Both the position numbers and the translations under genes were made by a program. Source: Myxococcota bacterium (GTDB taxonomy: Bacteria > Myxococcota_C > UBA6777). From it: 64,000 bases of DNA. Below the pieces are notes generated by a model. The model ran no database searches. It was not told the DNA's origin and saw only the letters and a program-made list of their open reading frames with translations. The stretch is taken from contig JAKLKB010000043.1 in the NCBI GenBank assembly GCA_023150835.1, positions 1 through 64,000 of the forward strand, given 5' to 3'. Shown one piece after another: positions 38,628 through 46,700 of this stretch (the first letter of the stretch is position 1; each line of letters opens with the position of its first letter).

Positions 38628-39596
38628 TCAAGCAACTTCGCCTTTGGTGTCCGCTCCAGTGATTTGTTCGCCATTTATATGTATCCCTGTAAATAAACCC
38701 TCATCTAATCGTTTTTGAATAACATCAATGTAATTTTTTTCAATTTCAATGCCAATAGCCTTATAGCCGAGTTCAAGAGCAGCTACTAAAGTTGTTCCAG
38801 TGCCAGCAAATGGATCAAGCACTACATGATTATTATCGTTAGGTAAAAACAGATCAATAAGTTTTCTTATAAGAGAAATCGGTTTTATCGTGCAATGCTC
38901 ATCAAATTTCTCATCTCGCCCTTTCGCAAAGCCTTCCAATATATTAGATTGAAAGGAACCATCAGAAAGTATAGCTTTAAACGGACCCAATCCAGTTTCT
39001 TGTATCGTATTGATGTAGTTATCTATTAGAGGCTTTTGGACAACAACAATCGCTTCCCACTCATTTCTCAGACAGGTATGCCATCCATTCCATTCGTGAG
39101 CGTCTGAATCTCCGAGTTTAGCTAGTTTTTTCTCTATATTTAGGCCCTTTGGGATCCCAGCATGGCGTCTATAAACAAGAACGTCTCTCGCATAGAAGCC
39201 AGCATCCTCAAGGGCAATTTGAATATGAGCTAATGTTCTTGTACTACTAAAAACAGCAACGATTGCTCCATTTTTACACACGCGCAGAAGTTCATTTGAC
39301 CAATCTTTCGCCCACTCGATATACTGAACGACATTCTCCCTATTACGTTGATACCACCTTTCATTCCGAACACCACCAGCCAACCCACTTCCATAGGGAA
39401 TGTTTTTTACTAAAGTCGAACTATCTTGAATACGTTCTATTCGTCTCTGTATCTCGTCGTGATCCCAATTTCTGCCGATAAATTCGTAATTATAGGGAGG
39501 ATCTGTGATAACACAGGAAATACTATTCTCTTGGAGTAAACCTAAAAGCTCTCGACAATCACCATGCATAAGTTGCAATTGTTTTTTTGTACTCAT
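38628..39596 (-). CDS. DNA methyltransferase (beta-class, DPPY), R-M system
   Basis: LMHGDCRELL, VITDPPYNYEF, VLDPFAGTGTTLVAALELGYKAIGIE; AT-rich composition. Confidence 0.92.
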   Translation of the reverse strand: MSTKKQLQLMHGDCRELLGLLQENSISCVITDPPYNYEFIGRNWDHDEIQRRIERIQDSSTLVKNIPYGSGLAGGVRNERWYQRNRENVVQYIEWAKDWSNELLRVCKNGAIVAVFSSTRTLAHIQIALEDAGFYARDVLVYRRHAGIPKGLNIEKKLAKLGDSDAHEWNGWHTCLRNEWEAIVVVQKPLIDNYINTIQETGLGPFKAILSDGSFQSNILEGFAKGRDEKFDEHCTIKPISLIRKLIDLFLPNDNNHVVLDPFAGTGTTLVAALELGYKAIGIEIEKNYIDVIQKRLDEGLFTGIHINGEQITGADTKGEVA

Positions 39597-40210
39597 CGTG
39601 TTATATAAAACTCCTTCGTATCTGCAAAGTTGGTAAGTGTTGAAAGCAAGTCAAATCCGCTTTTTTCATAAATATAATTAAAACTTTCCTCTCCTGTTCG
39701 TACATCCCACCCACCTGTTTTGCAGGCAGTAAGAGCAGCAGGAAGATTGTCCTCTCGCACGATCAGTAAAACAGGGCTAAATCCTCTTTCAGACAGTAAT
39801 GTTCCGTATTGTTTAAATTTCTTTAATGTTCCCGAATCTCCTGAACCGATTCTATATTTGGTATCAATAGCATCAGACCCGACAATACAATCACAAGGTT
39901 CATCCCTGTTTATTTGCAAAGCAGGTTGATAATCAGGGCAGTTAGCTTGAAAAACCTCCGTAACAAGCCGTTGCCAACACATTCCAAGTTCTCTTCCCCA
40001 ATATTGACGATTTTCTCTCTTTAGATCGGGAGTAATCCCAAAAATATCCATAAGAGGATCGCGGTCATCATTATCGTCTCCATAGGATTTATCACTGAAA
40101 GAGTTTTGGTAATGCTCCAAGATTCCTCTCAATAAACTTTCTATTTGTTCTGGTGGCATAAATTTTACTCCATTCTGTACAATAAATTCGCGGTTGAAAA
40201 GGATGCTCAA
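39593..40210 (-). CDS. Putative type II restriction endonuclease
   Basis: PD-(D/E)xK-like CDCIVGSDAIDTKYRIGSGDSGTLKKFKQYG; coding end overlaps methyltransferase start by 4 nt; start uncertain (TTG 40210 or ATG 40159). Confidence 0.75.
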   Translation of the reverse strand: MSILFNREFIVQNGVKFMPPEQIESLLRGILEHYQNSFSDKSYGDDNDDRDPLMDIFGITPDLKRENRQYWGRELGMCWQRLVTEVFQANCPDYQPALQINRDEPCDCIVGSDAIDTKYRIGSGDSGTLKKFKQYGTLLSERGFSPVLLIVREDNLPAALTACKTGGWDVRTGEESFNYIYEKSGFDLLSTLTNFADTKEFYITR

Positions 40211-40271
40211 TCAACCACAAAAAGTCAATCACTTTTCCGAGAATGCCGCATTTTTCTTGGCAACATGGCGA

Positions 40272-40408
40272 ATGAGATCGTACTTGAAACGTTGCGTATC
40301 CCACCACTCAACTGTAGCATTTTGGTTCGCCATCGCTGGCAGGTCGTTGTTTGGGCGTGCGGTCAAATAGCTGATCACCGAGGTTTCGATATAAACTTTA
40401 GGCTTCAA
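40272..40408 (-). pseudogene. N-terminal part of the same PIN-domain gene
   Basis: Reverse complement translates TTG(M)KPKVYIETSVISYLTARPNNDLPAMANQNATVEWWDTQRFKYDL with AGGTGA upstream of TTG. Confidence 0.85.
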
Positions 40409-40611
40409 TCAATCACCTGCTATTTTATGGGTTTGCGTGTCGGGGAGTTACATCCCAAGTTCCCTCGGTCCAAAAACTGTCATGGCAACGTTCATCACAA
40501 AGAAAATTCGTTGTCAAGCTTATTTTTTATGAGTTGTTTTGTGGCGTCTGGGAATGTTCGCCTTGAGACAGTCGGGCTTGTATCGACAAGATTTGCACAG
40601 CCGAAAAAGAA

Positions 40612-40760
40612 AAGCCGAGTTCGCGCCGTATCAAGCGGCAGGGCTGTTGGTTTGAAAAAGTCAGATCACCCCGCCGATATGGGGTCAAGGGGCGCAAGTC
40701 CCTTGCGGGGCGTGGGGCCGCGCCCCCCAAAAACCAAAACGCCCCACAAAACCGCCCGAC
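40612..40760 (-). repeat. Repeat family B copy
   Basis: gccgagttcgcgccgtatcaagcggcagggctgttggtttgaaaaagtc...ggggtcaaggggcgcaagtcccttgcggggcgtggggccgcgcccc. Confidence 0.92.
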
Positions 40761-40774
40761 AGCGCAAGCCCTCT

Positions 40775-41254
40775 CTAAAGAGAGGTTGGATTGGATTCGG
40801 AGGCGACGGTCTGTTGCATAACGTCAGCAAGGTGGTAATGGCGGAGATCGAGCAAGATGGGGTAGCCTTCTTCGTTGAAGACCTCGAACAGGCCGTCAGG
40901 CGATTCTGTTTGGGAAATCGAGGCTTTTTGTGCTGGGGTCAGGTTGTTTTGCGATAAATCGAGACGCACTTCAACCGATTGTTTAAGAGAAAAAGAAACG
41001 GGTTTTTCTGTCGCACATTTTGCAAGAAAAAACTTTTTTGCTTCTTCGGCAGAAAAGACCAAGCAAAGCGAGATATACTCGATGGAGTGTTGTTCAGCAG
41101 AAAAAGCGCCACGCAACGCTCCGCTCTCTGCTTTAAGCCATTGTTCGGGTGATAATTCGACCAAAAAAGGCTCGTCAAAATCGACTTCCATCCATTCCGT
41201 ACCAAGGCTCAACTCAGAGCCGTCTTGTTCAAGAAGATCAAATCCGATACGCAT
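40775..41254 (-). CDS. Hypothetical acidic protein downstream of large protein gene
   Basis: ORF 159 aa, same strand, 34 nt after 41289 gene. Confidence 0.65.
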   Translation of the reverse strand: MRIGFDLLEQDGSELSLGTEWMEVDFDEPFLVELSPEQWLKAESGALRGAFSAEQHSIEYISLCLVFSAEEAKKFFLAKCATEKPVSFSLKQSVEVRLDLSQNNLTPAQKASISQTESPDGLFEVFNEEGYPILLDLRHYHLADVMQQTVASESNPTSL

Positions 41255-41288
41255 AATTCGTGTCCTTTCTTTTTAGAGAATTTTTGTT

Positions 41289-43556
41289 TTAGGGAATGTT
41301 TGTGCCAGCAAGTCTGATGTAAGCGTTGCTATCCGATCCGTATCTGAGCAAAGCGTTTTGCAAAACCGTCAAGTTTTTATGGCCCTCACCAAAATGTTGC
41401 ACCAAGAGGGCTTTGAGAGCGGGTAGATATCCGTTCTGTGCTGCATAGTGGACGGCTTTTTCGATTTGCTGTTTTTCTTCTTCGCTGAGTGAGCCGCTTT
41501 TGATTTTGGGGGCCAGCGCGATGATGCCGTCCGCAGCGATTTTTGCTTGCCCGTCATTGTTTCCTTGAAAAGTGGCGGACGGAGAGAGAATTCGGAAAGC
41601 AGGCCCATCGCTAAAGCTCGGATAAAACCAAGATCCTGTTTTTTGTTGCAAGGCCAATTGCACGTTTTTGAGGCTGCTCTCACCGAGCCATTGCGTCAAC
41701 TGGTTTTTCAACTCAGCCATCATCTCGGGCTTGTCTTTGTATTTCAGGATGAGATTTTCGATAGCCTCTTGGTCGCTCTTGGACACAGGGAAGCTTTTCC
41801 ACTTGATCTCGCCGTTGAGGTTTCTTCCTTTGGAGATTCGATTAAAAATCGTGCAAGCATCTTTTTCGATCTCTGGCTTAGCATTGTAAGTGTCTGTCCA
41901 AACTTTTTTCAATGCTTCGAGCGCGGCTTGGTTTGCTTTGTTGGGATCTTTTGTGCGTGCAAGCGCTTCCTTGTAAGCCGTTTGCACAGCACCACGCGGA
42001 TAGAGCTTTTGGTGGTTTTTGAGTACAGCGAGAAGCGCAGGCTTGTTGCGTTCTTCGAATTGCGCCCACTCTTGTTTGGAGATAGCCCCCGTGTAGACCT
42101 GAGAGAGGTAGGCTTCCGAGCGGCCATACACCGTTTCCATGAGAAGTTGCGCTTTCGAAGCCCCTGCTTTCACGGATGCCTCGACCTTTCCGGCCTTGAC
42201 ATTGATCTCCAATTTGCCTTCTTTTTCGATTCCAACGTTCAAGAAAACGCGCCGATTCAATGGGCGAAATTCTCCATTTTCTTTCACGTCATTCCACTCC
42301 AAAGACACACCAACGTGCGCTGCATTGCCAAGTCGCCCTGCCAATTTTGAAAAACGCTCGTAAAGTTGATTCATGCCCTGCGCGGAAAGAGCAGGAAACC
42401 CCGCCTGTTTCACCAACCCTGCAAGCACAGCCATCGCTTTGTCTTTATGGCCTTTGAACAAAGCAACAGGTACTTTCGCGGACCATTTGATTTGTCGATA
42501 AGTTCCGTTGTTGGTAAAGACAGGGTCGCCCTGTTGTGTGTACTCCGTCTTTTCTCTTTGAAACTCGAGTTTGTGCTCACCGATGTTGAATTCGCCTTTG
42601 ATGTGGCTTTTTGTGGTTGTTCTTACACCCGGGACCTGTTGGCCGCTTGGCAAGGTGAAGGTTTGGCGCATTGTTTCAGCGGTGGCCTTTCCTTCGATGC
42701 TGACGGAATCGCCCGCTTTGGTTTTTCCTTCGACAGGAAGTCGCTTACCCGCGTTGGCTTTTGCTTCGACAAAGACAGAGGCTCCGTATTCCGTGATGAG
42801 CGTGGGAGGTTGATGGGGCAAAGAGACGGAAGCGGCCTTGAAGAGAGGTACGGGCAGGTGGCCGACGGCATTTGCAATCCATGCGGCAGCGTCTTTTGCC
42901 GAATCAAAGCGCAGCGTGATCTTGCCATTGGCTCCGACTCCTCCGCTAATCTTGAGAAAGTCCCCGAAACTAACTCCTGCTCTTGCGGCGGCTTCGGCGC
43001 TAAACTGGATCTGCACGTGTCCGGAATCTTCTTTAGAGAAAGAAAGGCCCAATGCAACAAAAACTCCCACGTGTCGTTTCAGAATTGTGCCTTTTTCGAT
43101 ACTCGCATCTGCCGAGACTTCAAATTTCACGAATTCGCCGCGTTTGTGAGCGGCTTGGTTCATCATCAATTCGAGTCCCTTGGCGGTGATGACTTGCCCG
43201 GGAACGAGCAGGATCTTGTTGGCTTCGTAAGCTTCGCGGATGGCTGCGGCGTTGTTGCGGGCAGGAGTTTCTGAAGCAGCCGTCTTTTTTTCTGAGCCTT
43301 TCGGCATTTTAGAAAATTGGTTTTCAGAAGAAGCCGACGAGGCTCGTACCTCTTTTGCTGAAGCTTGTTGGGATTCTTTGGATGATGTGGGGACTTCTTT
43401 AGAGGAAGCTTGCTGGGATTCTTTGGACTGTGGGGGGGCTATTTCGGCGTGGGTAGTGTTTTGGGGAGTGGCAGACGGACTCGAATGGGAAGGCATACGA
43501 GAGAACGATGGGCTGGGGGGATTGGAACTATTTGTTGGGTTCAAACGGGCGCTCAT
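41289..43556 (-). CDS. Large hypothetical protein with Ser/Pro-rich N-terminus; candidate effector
   Basis: MSARLNPTNSSNPPSPSF...; SKESQQAS(S/A)KEV repeats; start chosen at MSARL. Confidence 0.7.
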   Translation of the reverse strand: MSARLNPTNSSNPPSPSFSRMPSHSSPSATPQNTTHAEIAPPQSKESQQASSKEVPTSSKESQQASAKEVRASSASSENQFSKMPKGSEKKTAASETPARNNAAAIREAYEANKILLVPGQVITAKGLELMMNQAAHKRGEFVKFEVSADASIEKGTILKRHVGVFVALGLSFSKEDSGHVQIQFSAEAAARAGVSFGDFLKISGGVGANGKITLRFDSAKDAAAWIANAVGHLPVPLFKAASVSLPHQPPTLITEYGASVFVEAKANAGKRLPVEGKTKAGDSVSIEGKATAETMRQTFTLPSGQQVPGVRTTTKSHIKGEFNIGEHKLEFQREKTEYTQQGDPVFTNNGTYRQIKWSAKVPVALFKGHKDKAMAVLAGLVKQAGFPALSAQGMNQLYERFSKLAGRLGNAAHVGVSLEWNDVKENGEFRPLNRRVFLNVGIEKEGKLEINVKAGKVEASVKAGASKAQLLMETVYGRSEAYLSQVYTGAISKQEWAQFEERNKPALLAVLKNHQKLYPRGAVQTAYKEALARTKDPNKANQAALEALKKVWTDTYNAKPEIEKDACTIFNRISKGRNLNGEIKWKSFPVSKSDQEAIENLILKYKDKPEMMAELKNQLTQWLGESSLKNVQLALQQKTGSWFYPSFSDGPAFRILSPSATFQGNNDGQAKIAADGIIALAPKIKSGSLSEEEKQQIEKAVHYAAQNGYLPALKALLVQHFGEGHKNLTVLQNALLRYGSDSNAYIRLAGTNIP

Positions 43557-43781
43557 GGGTGACTCCTTGAAAAGAAAGACGTGGGTCGTCTTGTGTTGTT
43601 GGCGTGTCGCCCCATGAACACAACGCATACCGATCTTCTGCTATTTCATTTTTTGCTTTATTTTCAACGACATTGATTTTTCCTTGAGAAAAGCAACGCA
43701 TCGAAGCGTTGTTGTTGTGCGGAGAACTGGACAGGACAGATGTCCAAGATCCGAACAGCGTGGACGCGACTCGCGAAGAAG

Positions 43782-46700
43782 TTAGGGTTGGAGGGATTCG
43801 CGTTGGAGGATGGAGATCACAGCGGGTCGAAGGAGCGCAGGCGCGATCACTTGGTCGAGCGAGCCGACGCGCACAGCGCGCTCAACGGAGTGGACTTGAT
43901 CGAACTCACGGGCGACATCCCCTTGTTTTTCAAGCAAGACTTCTTCGATGATACGGTCTAACTCTTCGCGCAGCCGGGGCTTGCGTTCTTCGGGGGCGAG
44001 TTGAAGTTGTTTGCGTGCAGCCGCGACACGGGCATCGGCTTCGGCGCGTTTTCGGACTTCGTGGGGGAAAACGACCGCTGCTGCGGGGGCACCGCCGATC
44101 ACCGAAGCGTAAGTGCCTTCCAAGGCGAGGGCCGTCATACGGGGATTCAGTGATTTGGAAAACACGACGTACGCGCCGCCGTGATAACGTCCGATCACCA
44201 CAAAGACCAGAGGGCCTTCAAAGTTGACGACGGCTCGTCCGATCTCGGCCCCCATCTCGAGTTGAAGTTTGCGCAAGGATTCGGGGCTTCCGTCAAAGCC
44301 GCTGAGGTTGGCGAGGACGACGACAGGGCGGTTTGCGCTTGCGGCGTTGATGGCGGACGCGACTTTTTTGGAGCTTTGGGGAAAGAGCGTACCACCCGTC
44401 CAAGTATCGGGACCATCAAGCGGGATGCGACCGCGTCGGGGCAGCGGGCGAGACTCAAAGCCGACAAGACAAACAGGAAAGCCACCGATGGATGCGTCCC
44501 AAACGACGGAAGTATCGGCATGGCGCATATTGCGATAACGTTCAAGAAAGCCGTTGTCTTGGTCGATCACAGCGCTCATCACAGCGCGGATCGCAAAAGG
44601 CTTTTTTCGGCCCGGGTTGGTGTGTTCTTGGAAGATCTCGCCAACCGTGACGAAGCCGTCGGCGGCGCTACCTTGGTAGGGCATCTGCATGATCGAGCGT
44701 TCGGCGGGATCGAGGGTGGGAAGAAGTCGGATCTGCGGTTCATTGCGCATCCGATAGCCATAGCGATAAAAGCGGAACAACAAAGCGTAAGCCTCGCCCA
44801 GATCGGCAGCGAAGTATTGGGCTTGTCCGTTGGGTCCCATGATCCGCTCGAATCCACCGATGCCGCGTTCATCTTCGGCAGCGACACCGCCGGAGTATTC
44901 GAGGGCTTTTTTGCCCGTCAAGACCATCGAAGAATCGGGCAGCATAATCAAGACACCGCGTGCGTGCATGAGCATGGTGGCTTCGGCGTTCCAGTAGGAC
45001 TGCGCGCCCACGTTGACGCCAGCGACGATGATGTGGATGTGACCGCCTGCTTGGGTAAAGTGGACAATACGCCGCAAGACTTTTGCGGTCCAATCGAGGT
45101 TTTCGGTTCCGCTGTCCATGGCGATCCGCGCTCCTGCGGAGATCGGCAACCATTCGACAGAGACGCCGAGTTCATCGGCGAGATCCAAAGCAGCGATGAC
45201 ACGGCGGCATTCGGGTTCGGCGAGGGCTCCCATCGCCATCGTCGGATCCGAAGCGATCCAGACACGGCGCATACCTTCGGGATAGCGGTCTGTTTCGTGG
45301 CTGATCACGCCCACCACAACACCTGAGCGATTTTCGCCATAAGGTCGGTGGACAGGCAACAATCGCGATCGCGAAGCATCGAGGTCGTATTCGACAAAGC
45401 GGCCATGCTTCATATCGGGGTGAGGAGCGGAAGCGGTCGCGGTTTCGCCTTGGAGCATACGGATGGTTTCGTAGGGATAGATCGCGCCGAGTCGACGGGC
45501 GCTGACGACTTTGATCTCGTAGGGTTTCATGGCGCGGATCGGCAACCAAGAGGGCGGATACTCCTTGACTTCGAGGCGGTGTCGTCCCGGCTTGTGGATC
45601 ACAAACACTCGGGTGCGCACTTCGCCTTCGACGTCGGCCCAACGTGCGCGGATCACGACTTTTTCGATCCCAAGGCCACGCGTGGAAGCTTCGAAGCGAT
45701 GGGACAATCGAGCGAGATCTCGGGCAGAGAAACGCACCACAGGTCGGACATACAACAAGATACGATTCCAATGAAGACGTCTTCGGACATCTTGGCGGGA
45801 CTGGATCTCACGGATCACGCGAAGGGCTTCAAAGTAGATCTGCTCGAACTCCCAGAGGTGTTCGTCGTGGGGATCTTCGGGAAGCTCGGAGGGGAGGTTG
45901 CGGACTTCACCGAGAACGAAGATGCGTACATCTTGGGGGTTGGCTTTGGCGGTGGCACGGAAAGCATAGATCTTTTCGGGGGCTTCGAGGCGTTCGAGGG
46001 TGAATTCTTGGAGGCGCCAGAGTTCGAGCCGAGAAGCCGCTTCGGGATGGATATCGCGCAGCAAAGGATCTTCGGTGATGCGCTCTTCGTGGAGGCGGTA
46101 GGTGCGGTGTCGGACGCGTTCAAGTCCATCGCACCAGTTGAGGTTCCATTGTAAAACGCCCGTCTGTTCGAGTTTTGCATCGCCCAAAAGAGCCTCGGCT
46201 TCGTTGCCCCATTGTCCGTGAGTGATGCGCCCGACGATCAATATCTCGACCATGCTCAAAGGTACGGTGGCAAGGGACGGATGATATTCTTTCCATGCAG
46301 AAAGTGCCGTCGCAAGGGTTTCAGGCGTACAGACGATCACACCAAGCTGTGAGCGCTCATGATGCGGAGCGATCTCGACACGGGCGACCCCCACCGGGCC
46401 GAGGTGTTGGATCTGTTTGACTTCGATACGTTGTTCGAGATACAGCCGCCCAAGCAAAAGAGGGATCAAGCGAGGAAGGAGTTCGTCTTGTCCGATGGAT
46501 CGTTGCAACAACGATGGAAACAGTGAAGCACGGGAGGCAAACAAGGCCCGCGAAAGATCTTCTTCGTCGTGGCTTCCTTTGGAGCAAGCGCGGAGGCGAG
46601 AAAACAGCGTATCAAGGTGGGCTTCGATCTCTTGGCGCCGTTGTACGTATTGCGAGCGTTCAAACAGCACATACAAGGCTTGACGGGCGTTGTCAGCGAC

